19,121 nucleotides of DNA. It comes from Thermoplasmata archaeon (GTDB taxonomy: Archaea > Thermoplasmatota > Thermoplasmata > B31-G17). Shown in pieces: positions 13,581-19,121 of the stretch (positions are counted from its first letter, which is position 1; the number at the start of each line of letters is the position of its first letter). Both the position numbers and the translations under genes were made by a program. The notes below the pieces were generated by a model, which did not search any database, had not been told where the DNA came from, and saw only the letters and a list, made by a program, of their open reading frames with translations. The stretch is from assembly GCA_003649915.1 (NCBI GenBank), contig QMTG01000003.1, positions 1 through 19,121 of the forward strand, in the 5' to 3' direction.

Positions 13581-14927
13581 ATGAAGGTTGAGGAAATCTT
13601 GGATATTGTTATTGAACGTGTGAAGCCCACACATGCCGAGGACAAAAAAATAAGAAAGGTTGTTGATGACGTAATCAGGAAAATAAGGATACAGGCAGAA
13701 AAAATTGGCGTGGATGTGAAGCCCATGCTTGTGGGCTCTGTGGCCAAGGGTACTCACCTTAAGAATACGGACATTGATATCTTTCTGTTATTTCCCGAAA
13801 GATATGAGAGGGGAGAAATTGAAAAATATGGGCTTATGCTGGCAAAGAAGGTGATGAAAGGGGAGGAAAGATATGCAGAGCACCCATATTTGCGGGGAGT
13901 TATTGATGGATATGAAGTTGATATTGTACCCGCTTACATGGTAGCCAACGGAAGGGCAGCGCGCACTGCAGTTGATAGAACTCCACACCATACCGAGTAT
14001 GTAAGGAAAAATCTACCCGAGAATCTCAAGAATGATGTTAGGGTGCTCAAACAGTTTATGAAGGGTGTAGGGGTTTATGGGGCAGAGGCAAAAGTTGGCG
14101 GTTTTTCAGGTTATCTTTGCGAGTTGCTAGTGCTCTATTATGGCGGTTTTATGGATGTGCTTAATAGCGCATCTAAGTGGAAGCCTAGGGTTATCATAAG
14201 CATAGATGGTAAAAAGTTTGAGGGTGTGGATAAAAACTCGCCAATGCTCGTCATAGACCCAACGGATAGCAGAAGAAATGTAGCCGCAGCAGTCACTATG
14301 GACAAATTCGCCCTCTTTATACACGCATCTCGTGAGTTCTTGAAAAATCCCAGTCTGAATTTCTTCTTTCCTCCAATAAAAAAGGCGCTAAAGGCTGAAA
14401 GTGTTGCGGAGATTATTAAAAGAAGGGGGACATATTTTTTTGCCATAATTGTCGATAAGCCAAAAGTGGTTGATGATGTGCTTTACCCTCAGGTTCAAAA
14501 GGCGCTCAGGGCTTTTGAAAAATGCATAAGAGAATCTGCGCTAGGACTTATCCGCTCCGCGTACTTTGTCTCAGATCGCATAATATTTATTTTTGAGTGC
14601 GAAAGAGGAGTGTTGCCTATGGTGGAGAAGCACAGGGGCCCACCTGTCTGGTCATCTCATGCGGAGAATTTCAGGAGAAAGTGGGAGGGGAACGAGCGTG
14701 CCCTATCTCCAGTGTACATAGAGGGGGGAAGGTATTATGTGGATATAAAAAGGAGGGAAACAACCGCTCTTGAGGTTATGAAAAAATGTATTGTGGAGAA
14801 AAACCTTGGACAAGACCTTGGCAAAAATTTTACAATGGGATACGAATTTGTGCAAGGAGATGAATTGCTAAGGTTTTGCCAAGAACTCGGAACGTTTTTA
14901 TCATACAAATTCCCGTGGGAGGAGTGA
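13581..14927 (+). CDS. cca: CCA tRNA nucleotidyltransferase (archaeal class I)
   Basis: A 448-residue enzyme that adds CCA to tRNA 3' ends without a template, using CTP and ATP. The catalytic domain shows LVGSVAKGTHLKNTDIDIF (50-68) with the GSxxKGT loop and metal ligands D64 and D66. The third Asp is D114 in GYEVDIVPAY. This spacing is close to the well-studied Archaeoglobus enzyme. FSGYLCELLVLYYGGF is the class I helical region, and DPTDSRRNVAAAV is the archaeal-specific tRNA-binding segment. The C-terminal body and tail domains follow at full length. The function is needed here because the window's tRNA-Met gene does not encode CCA. The start was chosen from the TATA spacing. It ends five bases before a convergent gene. 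Confidence 0.93.
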   Translation: MKVEEILDIVIERVKPTHAEDKKIRKVVDDVIRKIRIQAEKIGVDVKPMLVGSVAKGTHLKNTDIDIFLLFPERYERGEIEKYGLMLAKKVMKGEERYAEHPYLRGVIDGYEVDIVPAYMVANGRAARTAVDRTPHHTEYVRKNLPENLKNDVRVLKQFMKGVGVYGAEAKVGGFSGYLCELLVLYYGGFMDVLNSASKWKPRVIISIDGKKFEGVDKNSPMLVIDPTDSRRNVAAAVTMDKFALFIHASREFLKNPSLNFFFPPIKKALKAESVAEIIKRRGTYFFAIIVDKPKVVDDVLYPQVQKALRAFEKCIRESALGLIRSAYFVSDRIIFIFECERGVLPMVEKHRGPPVWSSHAENFRRKWEGNERALSPVYIEGGRYYVDIKRRETTALEVMKKCIVEKNLGQDLGKNFTMGYEFVQGDELLRFCQELGTFLSYKFPWEE

Positions 14928-14931
14928 AAGT

Positions 14932-15588
14932 CTAAATTACTGATATTTTGACCGTTAAAATTTCTTCAAGCCCTTTATGGTCCATTGCTCTTATTGATGC
15001 CGTATAATTTCCTGGGGAAAGAGTTATACTAAATGTCCATACATTGCCATTCCTTCCCTTATACTCCGCCCACCTGACTGCTGATGAATTACTCACGCTA
15101 ACCTCCACACTTTCAACACGCACATTGTCTATGGCTGTGATATTGAACATTATTTTGCCCGATGACGTGGAGTATATGCCATTTGTTTCGTTGATCTCTA
15201 CCCACCCCCCACCCTCGTACGAATAAAGCCTTACATTGACATCTGGCGGGGCCATATCATATATTGGTGGGTTGCAGAACAGTATCCAGAAGGCGAACCA
15301 AGGGAATAGATAATAGACGAGACCTAGGCTCAACCAATCCGCTGCCCTGAAAACGCTGTAGTCTATGTGGAGTACTGATAGAATTACCCTGAGAGCAATA
15401 AGACCCATTATTCCGAGCATTATTGCAAGTGCCGTTTCATCATGTGCCGTTAGAAATACAGAAACTATTGCAACACAAAGAGCATATACAAATGTAACCA
15501 ATTGCGCTTTTGATTTTATTATCTCATCGCGCACGAACTTTTTCTCGTCAAACTTCGGTATCTCAGCATCTAATTTTTCTTTTTTCAT
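14932..15588 (-). CDS. Membrane protein with C-terminal Ig-like extracellular domain
   Basis: 218 residues from ATG 15588; a TATA box at 15616-15628 leaves a leader of about eight bases and rules out the upstream ATG at 15696. A charged cytoplasmic N-terminus (DEKKFVRDEIIKSK) is followed by about three membrane helices (28-48, 51-72, 82-106). From residue 115 onward there is a beta-sandwich of the bacterial Ig/PKD type: RLYSYEGGGWVEIN, ITAIDNVRVESVEVSVSN, WTFSITLSPGNYTASIRAMDHKGL. The AxDNVxVxSVxV and LxPGNYTAxIxAxDxxG patterns are typical of surface Ig-like modules. Several N-glycosylation sequons are present (NNT-like, NIT, NYT, NSS). Probably a cell-surface protein held by its helices; function unknown. 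Confidence 0.65.
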   Translation of the reverse strand: MKKEKLDAEIPKFDEKKFVRDEIIKSKAQLVTFVYALCVAIVSVFLTAHDETALAIMLGIMGLIALRVILSVLHIDYSVFRAADWLSLGLVYYLFPWFAFWILFCNPPIYDMAPPDVNVRLYSYEGGGWVEINETNGIYSTSSGKIMFNITAIDNVRVESVEVSVSNSSAVRWAEYKGRNGNVWTFSITLSPGNYTASIRAMDHKGLEEILTVKISVI

Positions 15589-15615
15589 TCCCTTCACACA
15601 CGCAAAAATCATGCA

Positions 15616-15628
15616 GCATATAAAAATG
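15616..15628 (-). promoter_or_regulatory. TATA box of the Ig-like membrane protein
   Basis: CATTTTTATATGC on the minus strand is centred about 34 bases before ATG 15588. It is a good box A match and separates this gene's transcription from the DUF357 gene upstream. Confidence 0.45.
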
Positions 15629-15652
15629 TTTAGCAAGGCTTGCATGAAAAAA

Positions 15653-15925
15653 TTAGTTAGGATCTGCGGTAAAGTACTTGAGTGTTTCAGGAGCAACTCT
15701 AATCTTATTCATATGCAAAAGAGCATCCATATAGGCCCAGGCTATCACAGCAGCCTCAAACGCCTCCAGGTACATCTCCTTGGCCAAGAAATGTTTAGCA
15801 TCTTGATAATAGCAAAGTGCAAGATCATATACTTTATTCGGCTCAACAACATCAACATCTCTCATTATCTCCTCCAATCGCTTCACTTCCTTTTCCGCTG
15901 CACCTTTAAGTTCGTGGCTCATCAT
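15653..15925 (-). CDS. DUF357 family protein
   Basis: About 90 residues from ATG 15925 (ATG 15922 adjacent), all helical. The central part, VYDLALCYYQDAKHFLAKEMYLEAFEAAVIAWAYMDALLHMNKI, matches the archaeal DUF357 pattern of a Tyr-Asp-Ala helix followed by an Ala-rich helix ending in a Leu-Asp-Ala turn. The length is also typical of DUF357, a small archaeal family of unknown role with a TPR-like helical hairpin. A TATA-like ATTTTTATGC (15943-15953, minus strand) suggests a leaderless mRNA. It diverges from the TPR/zinc-ribbon gene (start 16002) across a 76-base gap; both products have helix-pair repeats, but I see no homology between them. Confidence 0.75.
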   Translation of the reverse strand: MMSHELKGAAEKEVKRLEEIMRDVDVVEPNKVYDLALCYYQDAKHFLAKEMYLEAFEAAVIAWAYMDALLHMNKIRVAPETLKYFTADPN

Positions 15926-15974
15926 GCTTATAAGAGGAGTGTGCATAAAAATGTTTACGCATTTGGGCAATAAA

Positions 15975-15984
15975 CTTTTTAAAT
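15975..15984 (+). promoter_or_regulatory. TATA box of the TPR/zinc-ribbon gene
   Basis: CTTTTTAAAT is centred some 26 bases before 16006. Transcription would start between the two candidate ATGs (16002 and 16014), so it does not by itself settle the start codon. Confidence 0.45.
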
Positions 15985-16001
15985 GCAGAACATGATGAGG
16001 T

Positions 16002-16724
16002 ATGGGAGGTAATATGCCGGGCAAGAAAAAACTGGAAACGTATATCATTCTTGCCGATAGACTTGCAGATAAAGGAGAGGTAAAAAAAGCCATTGCCGTG
16101 CTTGAGGAGGCAAGGAAGCATTACAACAGTTGGAACGTTTTTGAGGCTCTTGGAAGGCTTCATATAATGGCAAAAAATCCAAAAAAAGCCTATGAGTATT
16201 TCAGGAGAGGGTATCAACTCAAAAGAATCCCTTCACTTAGAGTATGGATGGATGCATCAAAAGCATACATGGAGGGCGGTGGGATATCAGAGGACGAGTA
16301 TGAAGAACTCAAAGCACGATATGAGGCGTTGAATGAAGAGAAAAAAAACCTAGAGGCTGAGAAGGCTGAACTGGAGGCTAGAATTCGAGAACTTGAGGAA
16401 GAAGTGGAACACTTACGTTCGCAGGTTGAACTTGAGGGTGAAGAAATAGTATACAGCGAGGAGAGGGGGGTAATAGAGGAAGGTAGTGAAGAGCGTTTAC
16501 CAAGCGAGGTGGCTGAGACTATGGAAGAAATAGGCGAAGAAGGCACGGAGGCGGCGGCTGAGGGTGTTGAAGAGGCCGTGGAAGCAGGCGAAGAAGCAGT
16601 TACTGCAGAGGTATCCGAGGACCTACTTGAAGAACTCGACCTTGGGAAAACCTGCCCACACTGTGGGGCGTTTGTAAGCGAGAAGGATAAGACCTGCCCG
16701 GTTTGCGGTGCCAAACTCGAGTGA
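16002..16724 (+). CDS. TPR, acidic coiled-coil and zinc-ribbon protein
   Basis: 240 residues from ATG 16002, or 236 from ATG 16014, which has GGAGGT three bases upstream. Three parts are clear. Residues ~10-95 are TPR-like helix pairs (ADRLADKGEVKKAIAVLEEA, then WNVFEALGRLHIMAKN and a YFRRGYQLK turn). Residues ~100-145 are a heptad coiled coil (EELKARYEALNEEKKNLEAE, RIRELEEEVEHLRSQ). Residues ~145-212 are a very acidic low-complexity linker (EEGTEAAAEGVEEAVEAGEE). A C-terminal zinc ribbon ends the protein (CPHCGAF...CPVCGAKL, 217-238). No enzyme motif is present. The layout suggests a soluble scaffold that binds partners through the TPRs and the ribbon, and probably oligomerises. Similar coiled-coil/zinc-ribbon proteins are common in Thermoplasmata-like archaea, but I know no function. 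Confidence 0.75.
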   Translation: MGGNMPGKKKLETYIILADRLADKGEVKKAIAVLEEARKHYNSWNVFEALGRLHIMAKNPKKAYEYFRRGYQLKRIPSLRVWMDASKAYMEGGGISEDEYEELKARYEALNEEKKNLEAEKAELEARIRELEEEVEHLRSQVELEGEEIVYSEERGVIEEGSEERLPSEVAETMEEIGEEGTEAAAEGVEEAVEAGEEAVTAEVSEDLLEELDLGKTCPHCGAFVSEKDKTCPVCGAKLE

Positions 16725-17089
16725 AAAGGGGTTACCTTATAAGCAAATAAGAAATGCTATAGGTGTAATATTTGGTACTAAACTGGGTTATATACATCAT
16801 TTTTCGATGATGTCTATTTGAAATTTTCTGTAGAGCATACAAGGGCGTGCCCAAGAATTAATTGAGGTTTTATGGTTGAAGGGCAGAACGCTGCTACCGC
16901 CGTGGAAGTTACACATCCTCTTTTTTCCATATACTCTCAGGCTGGGATGTGAAAAATAGCCATCTACGCCGTGTAGGGGCCAAACCGCAGATGCCACACA
17001 TGGCTAGATACTCTGCGCCCTCTTCTTATCCACCCTATTTAGCCGCATTCTACTATTTTTTGGACACGCCCAGCCCGTCATCGTATCCA
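16725..17089. other. Gene-free stretch with inverted-repeat element
   Basis: No convincing gene. A 66-codon frame on the minus strand (16797-16997) has no recognisable domain and no ribosome binding site. The stretch holds the 229-bp inverted-repeat element annotated separately, and GATGATG-rich AT sequence near 16798-16812. Confidence 0.5.
16843..17071. mobile_element. MITE-like element with terminal inverted repeats
   Basis: GGGCGTGCCCAAGAATTA at 16843-16860 is repeated in inverted form at 17054-17071, where the minus strand reads GGGCGTGTCCAAAAAATA. That gives 15 of 18 matches. The 229-bp interior has no complete transposase. Size, imperfect terminal repeats starting with GGG and position between genes suggest a non-autonomous insertion-sequence derivative. 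No target-site duplication is evident (flanks TACAA and AGCCC), so it may be old or the repeats fortuitous. Confidence 0.4.
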
Positions 17090-17554
17090 CTATATTCCAG
17101 TTAAAGCAATAATCGTAATACGACCATAACGCGGATGCATACATACAATTTCTATTGACTTGATATCGCCTCTTTTCACTATTATTTTATCTCCCTTAGA
17201 TAAAATTTTATCTCCATTATCTTCCAGAGTAACAGGCCCCGTATTATTTTCCAGCAACTCTCCTAACCAATACTCATTTCTGTTTTTGTTTCTTGTGATG
17301 ATACCGTAAAAGAAAAAACTTACGCATCCCCTGTCATCTGTTGGGCTTATATTAAGCACATCAAAAGTCACACTGTTATATGTTAACTGAACTGCAAATT
17401 CTATTGATGGACGTGCAGGACTTGACGGTGGTCTACATGATCTCGGCATAAGTGCGTATATCAGCAGAATTATGTAAATAATTAATATCACCGCCAGAAC
17501 TGCTACAAAGATATTACTTTCCAATATACGCAGTATCTTTTCATTTACTTTCAT
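17090..17554 (-). CDS. Single-pass membrane protein, cassette copy 2 (LSKGD/RGD motif)
   Basis: 154 residues from ATG 17554. GGAGGTG (17561-17567) lies six bases upstream and overlaps the stop codon of the preceding peptidase-like gene. One membrane helix (about 14-34) follows a short basic N-terminus. A Pro/Ser/Arg linker then leads to a beta-rich outer domain with LTYNSVTFDVLNIS, VTLEDNGDKILSKGDKIIVKRGD and RITIIALTGI. The same layout, and the VT.D....LSKGD.I...RGD block, recur in the protein at 18097-18579, so the two are paralogues. The D-x-N-G-D-x-x-LSKGD phrase resembles a calcium-binding or strand-turn motif in archaeal surface proteins. It could anchor or inhibit the peptidase-like partner encoded just upstream; this is inference. 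No known family recognised. Confidence 0.7.
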   Translation of the reverse strand: MKVNEKILRILESNIFVAVLAVILIIYIILLIYALMPRSCRPPSSPARPSIEFAVQLTYNSVTFDVLNISPTDDRGCVSFFFYGIITRNKNRNEYWLGELLENNTGPVTLEDNGDKILSKGDKIIVKRGDIKSIEIVCMHPRYGRITIIALTGI

Positions 17555-17566
17555 ATTTCTCACCTC

Positions 17567-18031
17567 CTACAGATAGGTAAAAGCACACATAGCGGATGGG
17601 TCATCCAACTGCGGTAACGATGTTAATGGCCAGTCCGCAGCAGCGTTGCAACCACTATTATATGCGTCATATAATGATATCGGAACTTCGTATGTCAAAG
17701 CATACACAAACCCATTATTTTCGTCATTCCATAGAAATTCTATATGACTGTAATCAAAAGGCGGCCATTCATCCCATTGATAGGTTTTCTTATCAGCTTC
17801 GGAAGATGTGATTATTATTCTACGCCAATCTTTCAAGTTCCAGTCGGGATGATCATCGGTACCATATATTGCCGTACCTGACCCACATGAGGAAAATACG
17901 AATATCGCTATGTTGTATAGCATTTGATTCACTTCCAAATCTAGATTGTTGGCTGCATTCGGATTGGCGTATGAGATTGCATCTTCCCCCTCGCCCTCTA
18001 TGTTAATATGTGCTGATGTTGTTATTGACAC
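17567..18031 (-). CDS. Clan CD (caspase/legumain-like) peptidase-like protein, copy 2, possibly frameshifted
   Basis: 154 residues if started at GTG 18031, which lacks a ribosome binding site. The hydrophobic strand IAIFVFSSCGSG (41-52) ends in a Cys (C49) placed as the nucleophile of clan CD peptidases. It is followed by RRIIITSSEADKKTY (70-84), HIEFLWNDENNGFVYAL (96-112), ISLYDAY and a C-terminal LPQLDDP...FTYL, all in the order seen in caspase-fold enzymes. The amino-terminal half with the catalytic His-Gly is missing. A better-looking start, ATG 18075 behind GGTAGGTGAT, opens an 17-residue frame that is one base out of register with this body and stops at 18022. That suggests an indel. 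A 64-bp segment is identical to copy 1. Confidence 0.55.
   Translation of the reverse strand: MSITTSAHINIEGEGEDAISYANPNAANNLDLEVNQMLYNIAIFVFSSCGSGTAIYGTDDHPDWNLKDWRRIIITSSEADKKTYQWDEWPPFDYSHIEFLWNDENNGFVYALTYEVPISLYDAYNSGCNAAADWPLTSLPQLDDPSAMCAFTYL
17847..17910. repeat. 64-bp perfect direct repeat, copy 2
   Basis: Every base matches 18904-18967. It encodes the strand, SSCGSG motif and TDDHP of the peptidase-like protein. The flanking coding sequence of the two genes is strongly diverged on both sides. Confidence 0.95.
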
Positions 18032-18075
18032 GAATTGAATTGAGAGTGGTATCTATCTTTTGATCTACCTAACAT
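18022..18075 (-). other. Out-of-frame candidate start segment of peptidase-like copy 2
   Basis: ATG 18073-18075 is preceded by GGTAGGTGAT with a three-base gap and followed by a basic N-terminus (MLGRSKDR) like that of copy 1 (MSQKKKG). It stops at TAA 18022-18024. The main body frame is open only from 18052, in the minus-one register. This looks like the true start separated from its gene by an indel, or a coincidental short frame. Confidence 0.4.
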
Positions 18076-18096
18076 AGTATCACCTACCGATCTAGT

Positions 18097-18579
18097 TCAT
18101 TTTGATAATCCTTTTTCTAGCGTTATTTCCTTAATATTTTCATCTATCACCCAAGCTATTAATACTATTTTCTTCCCTTCTGTTGCCAGATCCCCCCTTA
18201 TGACTATTATATCCCCTTTAGATAAAAGATTATTATTATCAGTATCATATATTGTAACGTTTGCTAGAGTATTATTAAGATATGCTACGAAAGACCCTCT
18301 TATTAATGTTTGATCATTTTTATCTAGTATTTCTAGCCCCCATTCGTCGAACAATAGAGGGTATTTATTTCCCGTTTTGTCATATTTCACATCATTAATT
18401 GTTATCGTATATATGGTTGTTGTATTGTTATATGTTACGTCAACAGCTATATCTGGAAAAACTATTGGGGCAGTAATTTCTATAGTATGTATAAACAGCA
18501 TCAGTACTAATGTCAGTATCATTCCAATGATACAAATAACAATAATGATTATAGATGGGTTTTTACGCATTTTTATCAT
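18097..18579 (-). CDS. Single-pass membrane protein, cassette copy 1 (LSKGD/RGD motif)
   Basis: 160 residues from ATG 18579. AGGGGGTG (18586-18593) lies six bases upstream, directly after the TAG of the peptidase-like gene, so translation is probably coupled. A basic start (MIKMRKN) leads into one long helix (9-31). The outer beta-rich domain carries VDVTYNNTTTIYTITI, LNNTLANVTIYDTDNNNLLSKGDIIVIRGD and a KKIVLIAWVI strand, with four or five NxT/S sequons suggesting a glycosylated surface domain. It aligns over its length with the 154-residue protein at 17090-17554. The ATG at 18570 is an alternative start. Not a typical type IV pilin, since the class III signal cleavage motif is absent. Function unknown; partnership with the gene upstream is inferred. 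Confidence 0.7.
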   Translation of the reverse strand: MIKMRKNPSIIIIVICIIGMILTLVLMLFIHTIEITAPIVFPDIAVDVTYNNTTTIYTITINDVKYDKTGNKYPLLFDEWGLEILDKNDQTLIRGSFVAYLNNTLANVTIYDTDNNNLLSKGDIIVIRGDLATEGKKIVLIAWVIDENIKEITLEKGLSK

Positions 18580-18593
18580 TTTTAACACCCCCT

Positions 18594-19109
18594 CTACAAG
18601 TATATATACGACGCTTTTCCACAGATCCATTCATACAACTGTGGCGTAGATACATCATTGCCCAGTATCTCCCAGTCATTATCTTGTGCTGCGTTGTAAC
18701 CACTGTCAAACGCCGTTTTCAGCGATATTATACCCATATTCTTATAAGCCCATATAAAGCCGTTGTTTTCCTCATTCCACAGAAACTCTTGGTGATCATA
18801 ATCGTCATTGTGTGTCCATACACTTCCTGCCCAGCAATAGTCATGCTCATTCTTGTTTGTTGACGTTATAATTATACGATTCGTACCCTTTAAATTCCAT
18901 TCTGGATGATCATCGGTACCATATATTGCCGTACCTGACCCACATGAGGAAAATACGAATATCGCTACGGAGTACACCATAATATCAATATGAAGCTTTA
19001 TCGTTTTATCATATTCAACATTACCGTATGAAATATCAATTTGTGCATTTAGATCGATATCATACCCTCTGAATGCCCCTCTACCTATTCCCTTTTTCTT
19101 TTGACTCAT
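18594..19109 (-). CDS. Clan CD (caspase/legumain-like) peptidase-like protein, copy 1
   Basis: 171 residues from ATG 19109. Residues 47-59 form a hydrophobic strand ending in SSCGSG with C56 as the likely nucleophile position. NRIIITSTNKNEHDY (77-91), HQEFLWNEENNGFIWAY (106-122), IISLKTAF and STPQLYE...SYIYL complete a C-terminal half like that of caspase-fold peptidases. Only about 55 residues precede the Cys. They hold no His-Gly motif and no first Rossmann strand, so it appears to be a half-domain, inactive or dependent on another subunit. Conserved His in TDDHPEWNL and in YDHQEFLW are shared with copy 2. The start overlaps a possible upstream stop (TTATGA), so another gene may lie just outside the window. 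Family assignment is by pattern only. Confidence 0.6.
   Translation of the reverse strand: MSQKKKGIGRGAFRGYDIDLNAQIDISYGNVEYDKTIKLHIDIMVYSVAIFVFSSCGSGTAIYGTDDHPEWNLKGTNRIIITSTNKNEHDYCWAGSVWTHNDDYDHQEFLWNEENNGFIWAYKNMGIISLKTAFDSGYNAAQDNDWEILGNDVSTPQLYEWICGKASYIYL
18904..18967. repeat. 64-bp perfect direct repeat, copy 1
   Basis: Identical to 17847-17910 at all 64 positions and in the same orientation. The spacing between copies is 1057 bases, equal to one cassette unit. Confidence 0.95.
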
Positions 19110-19121
19110 AACTCCATGACT

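Noticed and set aside
16214..16714. Long Ser/Pro-rich open frame (166 codons) on the minus strand
   Set aside because: It is the antisense shadow of the Glu-rich coiled-coil and linker of the TPR/zinc-ribbon gene; GAG/GAA codons read as serine-rich codons in reverse. No ribosome binding site.
16797..16997. 66-codon minus-strand frame across the MITE-like element, considered as a transposase remnant
   Set aside because: No recognisable DDE or HUH motif, no ribosome binding site, and it runs across the left inverted repeat into flanking DNA.
17090..18579. Type IV pilin or archaellin identity for the two single-pass membrane proteins
   Set aside because: The N-terminal helices lack the class III signal cleavage motif and the usual conserved pilin start.
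1..19121. CRISPR arrays, rRNA genes, prophage or plasmid functions
   Set aside because: No regularly spaced repeats, rRNA core motifs, integrase, capsid or replication-initiator genes were seen.

Overview
This window is almost certainly archaeal DNA. It carries an elongator tRNA-Met whose intron is bounded by a bulge-helix-bulge motif. It also carries a fibrillarin-type methyltransferase, an archaeal class I CCA-adding enzyme, a DUF357 protein and a pair of RadA/KaiC-like ATPases of a type known from euryarchaea. Many genes have a TATA-like box about 25 bases upstream of the first codon (leaderless or nearly so). Others have a GGAGGTGAT-type ribosome binding site. A heterotrophic euryarchaeon, perhaps near Thermoplasmatota/Aciduliprofundum, is my guess. 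The lineage is inference only.

Layout. 1-264: the end of a zinc-ribbon protein. 299-1489 (minus): an MFS transporter, divergent from a three-gene overlapping operon (1555-3738) of ribulose-phosphate 3-epimerase, an HTR-like ATPase with a degenerate P-loop and an intact KaiC-like ATPase. 3838-3940: intron-containing tRNA-Met. 4038-5219 (minus): two small membrane proteins, one with a proline-rich tail. 5280-7036 (minus): a GT4 polyprenol-phosphate sugar-phosphate transferase following fibrillarin. 7091-8326: a PLP aminotransferase. 8408-12644 (minus): a roadblock/longin-like protein, formate-THF ligase, an M50 membrane protease and a TraB-family membrane protein. 12645-12941: a gene-free, GC-rich, hairpin-dense stretch. 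12942-13421 (minus): an unknown 159-residue protein with a perfect ribosome binding site and a hairpin in its probable leader. 13581-14927: CCA-adding enzyme. 14932-15925 (minus): a membrane/Ig-like protein and a DUF357 protein. 16002-16724: a TPR, coiled-coil and zinc-ribbon protein. 16725-17089: gene-free, with a 229-bp element bounded by inverted repeats.

The most unusual part is 17090-19109 (minus). It holds two tandem copies of a two-gene cassette. The first gene of each copy encodes a short protein resembling the Cys-containing half of a clan CD (caspase/legumain-like) cysteine peptidase. The second encodes a single-pass membrane protein with an LSKGD...RGD motif. The peptidase-like proteins keep the SSCGSG nucleophile motif but lack a recognisable His-Gly motif. 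The two copies have diverged except for a 64-bp perfectly identical block over the Cys site. The second copy has its best start codon out of frame with its body. This is my best candidate for an undescribed system.

Housekeeping functions (tRNA maturation, RNA methylation, pentose phosphate and C1-folate metabolism, surface glycosylation) are interleaved with small membrane proteins. Only the rpe-ATPase operon and the 17-19 kb cassette show tight translational coupling.
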